DNA from: CAZTDD01 sp964612675
GTDB lineage: Bacteria; Hinthialibacterota; Hinthialibacteria; Hinthialibacterales; JAKPRU01
Direction: 5' to 3'
DNA length: 22,607 nt
NCBI GenBank assembly: GCA_964612675.1
Contig: CAZTDD010000111.1
Coordinates: forward strand, 1-22,607
The position numbers were made by a program, and so were the translations under genes. The notes beneath the pieces were generated by a model, which worked only from the letters and a program-made list of their open reading frames with translations, was not told where the DNA came from and did not search any database. This document shows, one piece after another, positions 1-8,016 of the stretch (its first letter is position 1; each line of letters opens with the position of its first letter).

Positions 1-313
1 GCATTTTCTGCAGACGCCTCCTCCAAAATACATCGCTGATTTCCCCCTCGACGATGAACGCCGTGGCGGTACTCACCACGAACAATAGGACCCCCATCCC
101 GGATAGAATAAGGAAAATCGTGAACAGCCTGGCCTCCGGGGACATATCCCAGACTTCTGTGAATCCGACGGTCGAGAGCGTGATGACCGTCATATAGAGG
201 GCATTGAGAAAAGTGACTTGTCCTTGGCCAAGGAGAACATAGCCGGTCGTACCCATCCCCATGACGATGATGAGTACAATAACTCCCGCAATCAGGCGTT
301 TTCGGATATCCAT
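1..313 (-). CDS. Potassium channel protein, N-terminal part (runs off left edge)
   Basis: About 104 codons are visible, reading from ATG at 313 to the window edge, with no stop. The translation starts MDIRKRLIAGVIVLIIVMG, a first membrane helix after a short basic N-terminus. A pore loop follows with the potassium selectivity filter T-V-G-F (residues 48-51, in context TLSTVGFTE), then a second membrane helix around residues 68-87 and the start of a cytosolic segment rich in basic residues (WRRRLQK). Two helices flanking a TVGF filter is the bacterial two-TM potassium channel plan. In this family a cytosolic TrkA-N/RCK domain usually follows, which would lie outside the window. A GAGGGGGCGAG purine run precedes the ATG. 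The gene lies downstream of the coiled-coil gene on the same strand but has its own candidate promoter. Confidence in a K+ channel is high; the domain beyond the edge is inference. Confidence 0.88.
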   Translation of the reverse strand, partial: MDIRKRLIAGVIVLIIVMGMGTTGYVLLGQGQVTFLNALYMTVITLSTVGFTEVWDMSPEARLFTIFLILSGMGVLLFVVSTATAFIVEGEISDVFWRRRLQKM

Positions 314-323
314 CTCTCGCCCC

Positions 324-342
324 CTCGCCTTGGGCGAGTATA
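324..342 (-). promoter_or_regulatory. Candidate promoter -10 and overlapping hairpin for the potassium channel gene
   Basis: On the minus strand TATACT lies at 342-337, placing a start site about 15-20 nt before the ATG at 313. No good -35 hexamer is visible at 17 nt. A 6-bp inverted repeat (CTCGCC/GGCGAG, 324-338, loop of 3) overlaps the -10 and abuts the ribosome site. It could shape the short leader. Assignment is by motif match only. Confidence 0.35.
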
Positions 343-369
343 CTACACCAAATGACGAGATAAATCGAT

Positions 370-397
370 AACTCACTGCCTCTGCGGACGGTGAGTT
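370..397. other. Hairpin, 7-bp perfect stem, between coiled-coil gene 1 and channel gene
   Basis: AACTCAC (370-376) pairs with GTGAGTT (391-397) across a 14-nt loop. On the minus strand it lies downstream of the coiled-coil gene and upstream of the channel promoter, where a terminator is expected. It is not followed by a U-run, so an intrinsic terminator is not established. Confidence 0.3.
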
Positions 398-423
398 GAG
401 AAGAAAACTTGGTCTCCATTGTC

Positions 424-506
424 GTCATCGCGAGCGAAGCATGGCGATCTCTTGGTTGTGCATCCCGGCAGCGAGATTCCCACGTTGCTTCGCTTCTGGG
501 AATGAC
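424..506. repeat. Imperfect inverted-repeat element (interspersed-repeat-like)
   Basis: The left arm at 424-451 begins GTCATCGCGAGCGAAGC and ends GCGATCTC. The right arm at 473-506 is its imperfect reverse complement, starting GAGATTCCCACG and ending TGGGAATGAC. The arms flank a roughly 21-nt centre. The GTCATCGCGAGCGAAGC...GAATGAC design resembles interspersed palindromic repeats scattered in many bacterial genomes (GTCATTGCGAGCGAAGC type). That resemblance is from memory. Only one copy was noticed in this window. It lies between two genes and is likely an intergenic repeat or MITE-like unit rather than a gene. Confidence 0.6.
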
Positions 507-531
507 GGAGTCGGTCGCATTAGGGGGTGGG

Positions 532-1590
532 TTACCTTCGACGATCGCTGATGGCCATACGCCGCACGGCTTTCTGGGGTCTTGTATCGGGTTCCTGCTG
601 TGTGGGAGTCTCCTGTTTTGCGGACTTTTCTTGTTTCTCGGTCTCCGGTTCTTCGCGCACGACTTGCTGGGCGATTTGAGAGATCACCGACTCGACCTCT
701 TTCTGCTGAATCTCGATCACTCTTAAGCCTTTTGAGACTGCTTTCAACTCTCCTTCTTTCACTCTCAGCTCCCGGTCGCATTCATCGACTTCTTGTCCGA
801 ATTGACCTTTCCGCGCTTCTTCCAAGGATGCCCCTCTACACAACATATTCAGTTTGTCGCGGTCTTCCTGAATCTGCTCTTGCAACGTCCCCTCTCGCTG
901 CGCGGCGACGTAGCGCTGATGGCTCAAAATGGTCTTTTTGATTTTCTGGAGATCGTATCGATGACCGTAAATCACGTTCATATCGGAACTCATCCCGCGG
1001 CTGAACTGCAAATATTTCCCACGCATGCGTGCCAGCTCGGCTGCGACCTTTGAGGCCTCCTCATTTCGCCCGGTTCTCTGCAGGTTGAGAAGCATACCCA
1101 TCTTGTTCTCAAATTGTTGGAATATAGGATTGCTTTTTCGGAATTGTTCAACACGCGTCTCAATTTCACGCAATTCCCGGTATGTTGTATTCGTGCGTCG
1201 CTCACATTGGATCAACAAGGGGCGAATACGATTTGCCTCGTTGATCTCCAGGGAACCTTGATTTTGGTATTGATCCATCATGTTCAAGGCAATGGCGACG
1301 AGCGTTTTCAGTTCGAGCACTAAAACCTTGGACTCTCCTTTGAGCGCCCGTTCAACCTGGGCACGAGTACGGCTGTCTTCCTCTCCTTCCGATGGCTCGA
1401 GTAGAGAATCGGCCTCTTCGGATGTCATCCAAATGACTTCGCCATCCTTCACGATGCGAATCAGCTCATTGGGCGATCTTTTCCGTGTCTCCGCTTCTCG
1501 TTTCGCGAGGTTCTCGATGACTTGTTGGAGCTGGTCCAGCCCCAACCCTTCGGTTCTCGAACCGTACAAATCTGTTACCGGTTGTCCCAT
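532..1590 (-). CDS. Coiled-coil protein of unknown family, paralogue 1
   Basis: This 352-residue protein has no signal peptide and no membrane helix, so it is probably cytosolic. I do not recognise the family. An N-terminal stretch (residues 40-64, beginning PNELIRIVKDGEVIWMTSEE) looks like a small beta-rich module. A charged, heptad-like helical region follows from about 70 to 310. A low-complexity Gln/Glu/Lys/Pro segment (312-340) then leads to a basic tail ending VRRMAISDRRR. All of these parts are matched in order by the gene immediately upstream (1817-2944), so the two are tandem paralogues. Shared anchors include ERALKGE, a G-M-L-L-N-L-Q block near residue 165, and the R-M-A-x-x-D-R-R tail. 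The start is supported by GGGGAG about 12 nt before the ATG. The gene follows its paralogue after 226 bp. Function is unknown. Confidence 0.8.
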   Translation of the reverse strand: MGQPVTDLYGSRTEGLGLDQLQQVIENLAKREAETRKRSPNELIRIVKDGEVIWMTSEEADSLLEPSEGEEDSRTRAQVERALKGESKVLVLELKTLVAIALNMMDQYQNQGSLEINEANRIRPLLIQCERRTNTTYRELREIETRVEQFRKSNPIFQQFENKMGMLLNLQRTGRNEEASKVAAELARMRGKYLQFSRGMSSDMNVIYGHRYDLQKIKKTILSHQRYVAAQREGTLQEQIQEDRDKLNMLCRGASLEEARKGQFGQEVDECDRELRVKEGELKAVSKGLRVIEIQQKEVESVISQIAQQVVREEPETEKQEKSAKQETPTQQEPDTRPQKAVRRMAISDRRR

Positions 1591-1816
1591 GGTTTTTCTC
1601 TTCTCCCCTCAGCATGCTTGGATTCACGAGGAGTCTGCATATTTGACTCGACGTGTGCACCCTCTAAGAGCATACAGAATATACACCGAGAAATCCTTGC
1701 TGCCGCCGGCGACGTTGCCCAAGAATCCCACGACGTTGAACCAAACGACAAGCCACAGTCTCTTGGTACGGCGATAAATGAACTCTCTACCTCTATCGAC
1801 TTTCCGTCGTTTGTTC

Positions 1817-2944
1817 CTATTTGCGTCGGTCTGCGGTGGCCATCCGGATTTTGTTGCCGGCCTGCTTGGCGGCGGGAGCCTTCTGAGGCTGTAGTTTGCG
1901 CCGGTTTTCAAGACTCTTCACCTGAGATTGCACATCGACGGCCAGTTCTTTGTCCTGCAGCACATTTGCTGCAACATGTTGGATGACCTCCTCGGTTTCC
2001 TTCTCCTGTTTCTGGAGTACTTTGTTCTCCGTTCTGACCGCCTGCAACTCATTGGCTGCTTCCTGAATCTCCTGGCTTGTCTTCTCGAGTTCCGTCTGCG
2101 CTTTCTCGACAATCTCGGACTGGGTTGGATCCGTTCCTGCGGACGATTCAGCATCGGCCATCTGCTGCTTCACTTCATTGATATGGGAGCGAAGATCGTG
2201 AATCTGCCCCTCCAGCGCCCCTTCCTGTTTATGACATAGGGTCTGTTGAACATTGAGGATTTTCTTCTTGATCTTCTGCGCCCCGAGCCGGTAATAATAC
2301 GATGTGTTGACATCGGGCTCGATCGCACGAGAAAGGAGGACATATTTTTTCTTGTCGGCGGCTAATTGCACGGCCACTTGCCGTGCTTCATCCATTTTAC
2401 CCTCCTGCTGGAGATTCAGCAGTTTTCCCATCCGCTGCTCGTATTCGGCGATAATGGGTTGACGTTGCCGTGCCGCGGTGATGCGTTGTTCCACTTCGCT
2501 GAGTTGCTCGAACGTGTCGGAAATCTCGTAGTCCCGGCGACGCAGCGAAGGTTCAATGCGTTCGCTTTCTTCTTTTGCAAGGAGTCCCTCGTCCGCCTGT
2601 TTTCGAAAGGTCCCCTGGGCCAGTGCCAATAGGACGCGGAGCTCCTGGTGAATGATCCGGGCTTCGCCTTTGAGTGCCCGCTCTACATTCGCTCGAAGCT
2701 GTTGGCTCTCCTGGTCTGAGGAATCGGATTGAAGGTAGAGTTCTGCCTGACGAGCCGTTACCCAAGTAACTTTCCCGCCATGGACGATGCGAACGAGCTC
2801 GTTCGGATTGATGTCTCGCTTGGCCGTCTCGGAAGTAACAATCTGGTTGAGGGTCGCATACAAGCGTTCAAGCGGTGCGTCTGTACCACCGGCCTTGAGT
2901 AGCTCCTCCATTGCTAACGAGCCAATAGCCTCTTCTTGGCCCAT
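1817..2944 (-). CDS. Coiled-coil protein of unknown family, paralogue 2
   Basis: This 375-residue, charged, predominantly helical protein lacks a signal peptide or membrane segment. The N-terminal module is at residues 46-71 (NPNELVRIVHGGKVTWVTA), which aligns with residues 40-64 of the paralogue downstream. A long heptad-like region spans about 75-335, with the shared blocks ERALKGEAR (88-96) and M-G-K-L-L-N-L-Q (172-179). A Lys/Gln/Ala/Pro linker and the tail KIRMATADRRK end the protein. No enzymatic motif is visible. AAGGAG lies 8 nt before the ATG, and a candidate promoter is about 190 nt upstream. The stable pairing with a diverged copy and the conserved terminal tail suggest heteromeric assembly or a shared docking partner, which is inference. 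Other coiled-coil scaffolds (PspA-like or cytoskeletal) cannot be excluded without a structure search. Confidence 0.82.
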   Translation of the reverse strand: MGQEEAIGSLAMEELLKAGGTDAPLERLYATLNQIVTSETAKRDINPNELVRIVHGGKVTWVTARQAELYLQSDSSDQESQQLRANVERALKGEARIIHQELRVLLALAQGTFRKQADEGLLAKEESERIEPSLRRRDYEISDTFEQLSEVEQRITAARQRQPIIAEYEQRMGKLLNLQQEGKMDEARQVAVQLAADKKKYVLLSRAIEPDVNTSYYYRLGAQKIKKKILNVQQTLCHKQEGALEGQIHDLRSHINEVKQQMADAESSAGTDPTQSEIVEKAQTELEKTSQEIQEAANELQAVRTENKVLQKQEKETEEVIQHVAANVLQDKELAVDVQSQVKSLENRRKLQPQKAPAAKQAGNKIRMATADRRK

Positions 2945-3134
2945 TGGAGTATCTCCTTGGGTTCTGTGTACCGGGATCAGCTGGGCTGTGTCCCCGCTCT
3001 TTCACCCTCGTTCAAGCATCGAAAAACACTACATCCCAGGAACATGGTGCGGTGGGAATGCAATCACCTTCGGGAAGGATCTGTGTGCCGACAAAGACTG
3101 CGTATTGATGGATCCCTCGCGATACACTTCTCGT

Positions 3135-3163
3135 ATTTTAGTACGATTGGTCAGATAGCGCAA
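3135..3163 (-). promoter_or_regulatory. Candidate sigma-70-type promoter for the coiled-coil gene pair
   Basis: On the minus strand TTGCGC (3163-3158) is separated by 17 nt from TAAAAT (3140-3135). This gives 4/6 and 5/6 matches to the -35 and -10 consensus with ideal spacing. The predicted start near 3128 would leave a leader of about 185 nt before the ATG at 2944. An ACCCC-TT-GGGGT palindrome lies at 3164-3175, directly upstream of the -35. Confidence 0.42.
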
Positions 3164-3218
3164 ACCCCTTGGGGTCCCATTTCCGTTTGAAGTCTCTGTC
3201 CGTCTCCAGATGTTACAA

Positions 3219-4601
3219 CTACATCTCAGGTGCCGGCGACCACGCGGGAGACAAATTCTGCCCCGGGACGTAAGTTACCCGGCGCGGATTGCTTCCGTCG
3301 GCGCGCATCACCCAGATCTCGGCTTTTCCCCCGGCTCGTGTAGAGGAAAACGCAATATATTGACCGTCCGGCGACCAGCTCGGATTCGAATTATCGTAAC
3401 GATCTTGCAACTGAGTCAAATTCACCAGGTCGGTCCCGTCGGAGTTGACGGAGTAGATGTCGCCTCGAGCCCCCCCGATCGGATAGGCCCGAAATGCGAT
3501 TCGATGGGTGCCGTAAGCACCTCCCACCGGAACCGGTGACCATTGGGCCGTATCGCACGAATAACCGGGCATGCGAACCAGCGGCCGGACGTTACTTCCG
3601 TCGGAGTTCATGATGTAAATCTGCGGAAAGCCTGTCCGGTCCGTTGTGAACACTATCTCCTGCCCGTTCGGGGAGAAACACGGTGCTTCCTCGATGGATT
3701 TATTGGTGGTCAGTTGGCGGGTGTAGCGGCCATCCCGCCGAATTAGATAGATATCCGGGTTTCCTTTGAAGGAGAGCGAAATCGCCAGCCAATCGGAATC
3801 GACGGGATTCCAAACCGGCGTGACGTTATTTCCGGGTTTCTCCGCCAACGGGAAGACCTTCGTACCGGTTTGGCGGTACAGATAGTGGATGAACGAGTCC
3901 GGCCAGTCCTTGAAATACGATGTATACGCCAGACATTGCCCATCCGGAGACCAGGCTGGAAACAACGTGATCGACCTGTGGTTCGTTACCTCAACAAGGC
4001 TGTCTTTCCATCCATCATAGTCGATCATGAAGATCTCTTTGATTCGCTTGGTTGGCTGATTGTTGACAAAAGCGATCTTTGTTTGAGCAATGCCCTTTCG
4101 GCCTGTGCAGCGATGAACCACTAAATCGCTGTAGCGGTGGACGACTTGCCTGAGTTGGCTGCGCTGGAAGTCTTTTGTCTGTTTGCCGACAGTGACGCGC
4201 TGGTCCCGGATGTCGTGGAGGAGTAGATCGACCTCCAGCGTATCGGGCGATTGACTCCTGACCGCGGTTTCTACCAGATAGTGGACACCGATGTTTCCCC
4301 ACGCCGCATAATCCACCGCTCCACTTCGACGGTCTTCCGCTAACAGTCTCTCGACCTGAGGGCGGTCATCGAACACGTTGAACGCCAGACTCCACGTCAG
4401 GTCTTGATGGAGAATCTCAAAGATGTTCTGTGCAATCTGTGCTGAATTTGTAAAATCACCGTCCACACGGGTAGGTAGTATCGCGATGGTGGGAGGCGGT
4501 GCGCCGACACGGACCTCTCCTTCGATATCGGCTGGTTGGGACTGGCCGATGTCACCAAGACACACACTAAGGATAAGAATCAACAGGCACTTACGAATCA
4601 T
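3219..4601 (-). CDS. tolB: TolB-like periplasmic beta-propeller protein
   Basis: This is a 460-residue exported protein. A signal peptide (MIRKCLLILILSVCLG) is followed by a TolB N-terminal domain (about 37-165) with the family hallmark TGRKGIAQTKIAFV at 166-179. A C-terminal WD40-like propeller then carries PD40-type repeats: AWSPDG near 216, a variant WNP near 264, FSPNG near 309, WSP near 354, SWSPDG near 408 and a terminal WSP near 454. TolB works in the Tol-Pal envelope system, binding Pal and linking it to TolA. No pal, tolA, tolQ or tolR is visible here. The start at 4601 is chosen because GAGGAG lies 5 nt before it and it gives a proper signal peptide; a longer reading from 4739 adds 46 residues with no signal peptide. 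It may be a solitary TolB homologue rather than the Tol-Pal subunit. Confidence 0.85.
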   Translation of the reverse strand: MIRKCLLILILSVCLGDIGQSQPADIEGEVRVGAPPPTIAILPTRVDGDFTNSAQIAQNIFEILHQDLTWSLAFNVFDDRPQVERLLAEDRRSGAVDYAAWGNIGVHYLVETAVRSQSPDTLEVDLLLHDIRDQRVTVGKQTKDFQRSQLRQVVHRYSDLVVHRCTGRKGIAQTKIAFVNNQPTKRIKEIFMIDYDGWKDSLVEVTNHRSITLFPAWSPDGQCLAYTSYFKDWPDSFIHYLYRQTGTKVFPLAEKPGNNVTPVWNPVDSDWLAISLSFKGNPDIYLIRRDGRYTRQLTTNKSIEEAPCFSPNGQEIVFTTDRTGFPQIYIMNSDGSNVRPLVRMPGYSCDTAQWSPVPVGGAYGTHRIAFRAYPIGGARGDIYSVNSDGTDLVNLTQLQDRYDNSNPSWSPDGQYIAFSSTRAGGKAEIWVMRADGSNPRRVTYVPGQNLSPAWSPAPEM

Positions 4602-4777
4602 ATTTTCTCCTCGTTCGGTGTCATTCAAAAATCTCTTTTGGATGGACGAATCTGCGGCCTCTCGTAGATGGCGGCTCGCGTGTCTCTGTGTACAATCTGA
4701 ATGGACTATTTGACGACGGATTCTACCAGAAGATAACATATTGCAAAGAATATGACGGTGAAAGGTCTGAGGCTAGT

Positions 4778-4796
4778 CAACCCGTAGATCGGGTTG
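4778..4796. terminator. Hairpin downstream of the mosaic FG-GAP gene
   Basis: CAACCCG and CGGGTTG form a perfect 7-bp stem with a 5-nt loop, 20 nt beyond the stop of the minus-strand gene ending at 4816. There is no U-run after it in the minus direction, so it may serve Rho-dependent ending or 3'-end protection. The rest of the 4602-4815 gap holds only a weak TolB promoter candidate (TTGCAA 4746-4741, 15-nt spacer, TAGAAT 4725-4720). Confidence 0.35.
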
Positions 4797-4815
4797 GAGA
4801 AAAAGGCTGGACAGG

Positions 4816-7743
4816 TCATCTACCTGTGTTGAAGTAAATGACGTTCGGTTGTCCCTCATTGCCTACAACCAGATCGAGGTCCGAGTCGTTGTCCAAGTCG
4901 CCGCAGGCCAAGCAAGTGGTGTTATCACTGCCCGTCCCGAAATACAAACCTGGTGCGAATTCACCGATGCCGCTATTGAGCAGAATACGGTTTTGTTCAC
5001 CATGGTTGCCAACGATCAGGTCCAGGTCGAGGTCACCGTCTATGTCTCCCAGCACCACACATGTGGTTTTCGACGCGTGCTCACCGATGTACCGGGCGGC
5101 CTCAAAATGTCCTTGCCCATCATTCAGATAGACAACGTTCTTTTGACCGTAGTTCCCGACTGTCAGATCGATGTCGCCGTCCCGGTCGACGTCTCCCAAT
5201 GCCAACGAATAGGTCCGGTCTTGGCCGCTCCCGAACGGCACGCTTGTATTGAATCGACCCGTGCCGTCATTCAGGAGGATCACATTCTGGCCGTCGTTTC
5301 CGACCGCCAGATCCAGATCTCTGTCGCCATCTACGTCTCCCTCCGCCATACACCATACGCGAAGATTCGAGTCGCCGAATTGAATACCCTGGGTGAAGCT
5401 TCCGAATCCTCCATTAAGATAGACTGAGCTCGGTTTTGTTTGCTTGGAATACTGTTTCGTACCCACGATGAGATCCGGGTCGCCGTCGCGGTCTACATCG
5501 CCGAAAGCAATTGCGTAGGTATCGTCTGTTCCGGGACCGACATTAATGATCCGTTCGAAAATACCTTCATCGTTCAGATATACCGCGTTTCCCGTTTGCC
5601 AGTCGTTTCCCGCTGCAAGATCAAGATCGCCGTCCCTGTCTGCGTCTCCGAGCGCAACCGCATTTGTTCTTTCTTTGCCCGTGCCGAAAGGGATACTCAC
5701 GTCAAAAACGCCCGTGGAATCGTTCAAGTATATCCAGTTCTGTTCACCTTCCGATTTCCCGGTGTTCCCCACGACGATGTCCGTGTCTCCGTCTGTGTCC
5801 AAATCGCCGAGCGCCAATGCTCCAGGCGAATCGGTGCCGGTCCCGAAGGTCCTGCTCAACTGCGAGAAGTCCGGTGTGAATGCGTCGGGAGTGGGTGTCG
5901 GTGTGGGTATGAAGAAGTCCGGCGAGATCGGTGTTGGAGTCGGCGTCGGGGATGGTCGTGTTGTTGGTGTCGGGGTTGGGCTGATTTCCCCGCCGCGCTC
6001 TCTAACGATACGGAATCCCAGGAAGATGTACCGAAAATGAGGTTGGTAGCCGACACGGTGGGCGGATCGGCAATTCCAGGCCCCCAGGTTCCAGCTGCCG
6101 CCTCGGTTCACTCTGGATATCCCGCCGGCCGGACCGGTGGGATCGACCTGGGACTTGGCTTCCTTCGAATAAGGCGCAAACCAATCCTGGCACCATTCAT
6201 AGACATTCCCGCTCATGTCGTACAGTCCCCAGTTGTTCGGTCTCTTCAAACCCACCTCACGAGGATGATTCTCGGAATTCAGTGTGTACCAGGCATGTTC
6301 TTTGACTTGGACCTCATCCGGGTCCTCTCCCCAGTAGAATCGGGTATCCGTGCCTGCGCGGCACGCGTACTCCCATTCCGCTTCCGTCGGCAGTCTGAAT
6401 TGTCCTAATCCCAGATCATTCAGACGCTCGATGAACATTTTGCAGTCGTTCCACGATACATTCTCTACCGGGTGATTCAGATTTCCGTCTTGATATCCCG
6501 CGGGATTTCTGCCCATCAGCGCTTGCCATTGCCCTTGAGTGACTTCGTACCGTCCCATATAGAAGTCTTTGGATATTGTGACTTCATGTTGCGGCCACTC
6601 ATTCGATTCACGGAATTCCTGGCTTCTGGGACTCCCCATTGTGAAACTCCCACCATTGATCAACACCATTTCCAACGGTTTCGCCTTTTCTGAGAGACCC
6701 GGCAGCGGAATTGTGATCATTCGATCTTCTTCGTCGACATAGGGCGTTGGGGTTACAGTAAGGGGCGGCGATGGCGAAGGTGTCCTCGCTTTCACAATGA
6801 CGGTTGTCTCGAACCGATTTACCGGCACGGTATTCCACGATTGACGGTACAGGAGCTCGATTTTGGTTGTACCGGCCGATTTCGCCAAAAACGTGAACGT
6901 ACGGGTTGCACCGCTATTGGGGTCATTGGGTGTGTTGAACGCAAAAGTCGATTGTTCGAAGAAGGCGATCTGCTCGTTGATATTGCCCAAGGTCCAGCTA
7001 TATCCGGTACTGATGTTTTCCGACAACCGGATCGAGAACTTGTCTCCCTGCTCGACAATAAAGGCTTTTTCGTAATCTTCCTCGCGGATAAGAAGCGTAT
7101 CGCCGTCGCTAAGCGGTGTATTCGTTGGCGTAGGCGTCGGTGTAGCCGTTGGTGTGATGCTCTCCCCGTGGAGTAGGTTGCTCGGGATTTGAGCATCTTT
7201 CGGAATCAGGAAGACTTCGAGGTTATCCAGGTAAACCGATACAGGTTGTGTACCTGCCAGATTCGCGACTTGAAATGCGGGGATCACTGAAGTCCCCGGC
7301 GGATCGTACGTGAGGACCAGACGCTTATATTGGTCGAGAAACATGCCGCTGTTTCCAGGGACGTTGGTTCCAATAGCCCCATCCATGGTTCCATTCAGTG
7401 CTGCAAGGGCTAATCCGGCACCGGAGCCTATAGCCTGTACGGAGGCTCGAATCGTCACAAGATCCTCACCAACGTGCAAAGTCGGGAACAGTAGTAACTC
7501 AACGTCGCCGGGAGATACCGTGATGATCGCTCCGCGCCCATCGCTGAATCCGCTCTCTGAAGGAATCGTTCCCACCAGTACGCTGCCCGCGGGGGCGTTG
7601 TCGAAGCCGCCGGGGTATTCGGTGAACTCATCATTCGTATCGAGTGCGAAACTCCACTTGGGCTGGAGATGGGAAGTCTGGTTCTGTGCCGGACAGATCA
7701 TGCTGACCAGGGTAATGAGAGCCAAAATCGCAGCGCGTTTCAT
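4816..7743 (-). CDS. Exported mosaic protein: chagasin-like, FGE-like and FG-GAP/VCBS repeat domains
   Basis: This 975-residue protein has a signal peptide (MKRAAILALITLVSMICPAQ). Residues 30-180 form a probable beta-sandwich. After a Thr-Pro linker (197-211), residues 214-318 resemble the chagasin/I42 cysteine-protease inhibitor family, with STGYSW at 245-250 and YRQSW at 299-303. After a second linker, residues 355-582 are a formylglycine-generating-enzyme (SUMF1)-type domain, with GGSFTMGS, RLPTEAEWEYACRAGT, MSGNVYEWCQDW and RGGSWNLGAW. The first FGE catalytic Cys position is Leu553 while Cys558 is kept, so sulfatase activation is unlikely. A third Pro-Thr linker (588-620) leads to seven FG-GAP/VCBS repeats (about 640-975), each with a D-x-D-x-D-x-x-D-like calcium loop. 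That number fits one seven-bladed propeller. The start at 7743 has AGAAGG 8 nt upstream; an upstream in-frame ATG at 7920 would bury the signal peptide. It is probably a surface or periplasmic binding protein. Confidence 0.88.
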   Translation of the reverse strand: MKRAAILALITLVSMICPAQNQTSHLQPKWSFALDTNDEFTEYPGGFDNAPAGSVLVGTIPSESGFSDGRGAIITVSPGDVELLLFPTLHVGEDLVTIRASVQAIGSGAGLALAALNGTMDGAIGTNVPGNSGMFLDQYKRLVLTYDPPGTSVIPAFQVANLAGTQPVSVYLDNLEVFLIPKDAQIPSNLLHGESITPTATPTPTPTNTPLSDGDTLLIREEDYEKAFIVEQGDKFSIRLSENISTGYSWTLGNINEQIAFFEQSTFAFNTPNDPNSGATRTFTFLAKSAGTTKIELLYRQSWNTVPVNRFETTVIVKARTPSPSPPLTVTPTPYVDEEDRMITIPLPGLSEKAKPLEMVLINGGSFTMGSPRSQEFRESNEWPQHEVTISKDFYMGRYEVTQGQWQALMGRNPAGYQDGNLNHPVENVSWNDCKMFIERLNDLGLGQFRLPTEAEWEYACRAGTDTRFYWGEDPDEVQVKEHAWYTLNSENHPREVGLKRPNNWGLYDMSGNVYEWCQDWFAPYSKEAKSQVDPTGPAGGISRVNRGGSWNLGAWNCRSAHRVGYQPHFRYIFLGFRIVRERGGEISPTPTPTTRPSPTPTPTPISPDFFIPTPTPTPDAFTPDFSQLSRTFGTGTDSPGALALGDLDTDGDTDIVVGNTGKSEGEQNWIYLNDSTGVFDVSIPFGTGKERTNAVALGDADRDGDLDLAAGNDWQTGNAVYLNDEGIFERIINVGPGTDDTYAIAFGDVDRDGDPDLIVGTKQYSKQTKPSSVYLNGGFGSFTQGIQFGDSNLRVWCMAEGDVDGDRDLDLAVGNDGQNVILLNDGTGRFNTSVPFGSGQDRTYSLALGDVDRDGDIDLTVGNYGQKNVVYLNDGQGHFEAARYIGEHASKTTCVVLGDIDGDLDLDLIVGNHGEQNRILLNSGIGEFAPGLYFGTGSDNTTCLACGDLDNDSDLDLVVGNEGQPNVIYFNTGR

Positions 7744-7974
7744 GATCGTTTCCTTCTGACGGAGCGTTCGGCGGACAGCTCTATACCGCTCGATCTCCGG
7801 ATTCCTTATCGAGTCTGGACAATCCCTCATTGACCCCATGGAATTGGACAATGGACACGAAGACATGTCTGTCCTTATCGGTAAGTATCGGCAGTTATTG
7901 AATTTTCTTGACTTGCACATTGGGCTGCTCCTCGGAATTTCGTTTCCTTATTCAGGCGGAGATTCCGGTCAGGA

Positions 7975-8003
7975 TTGACGCGGCCGAGAGACGGAAGTAT
8001 CGT
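7975..8003 (+). promoter_or_regulatory. Sigma-70-type promoter for the ABC-F gene
   Basis: TTGACG (7975-7980, 5/6 match) is followed after exactly 17 nt by TATCGT (7998-8003, 4/6). The predicted start near 8010 falls just before the leader hairpin and about 76 nt before the ATG at 8086. It is the best promoter match noticed in the window. Confidence 0.55.
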
Positions 8004-8016
8004 TTCACAGCAGGCG

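Noticed and set aside
1624..1911. Minus-strand 95-codon frame with a hydrophobic segment (LWLVVWFNVVGFLGNV)
   Set aside because: Its first third overlaps the end of coiled-coil gene 2 in another frame, its ATG has no ribosome site, and no alternative start within the gap is well placed. A small membrane protein starting at an unusual codon is possible but unsupported.
3164..3175. ACCCC-TT-GGGGT palindrome
   Set aside because: A two-nucleotide loop is too tight for an RNA hairpin and there is no U-run; kept only as a possible site beside the -35 element.
5440..6408. 322-codon plus-strand frame
   Set aside because: It is antisense to the FGE-like and FG-GAP part of the mosaic gene. The repeated D-x-D codons of that gene leave long open frames on the other strand.
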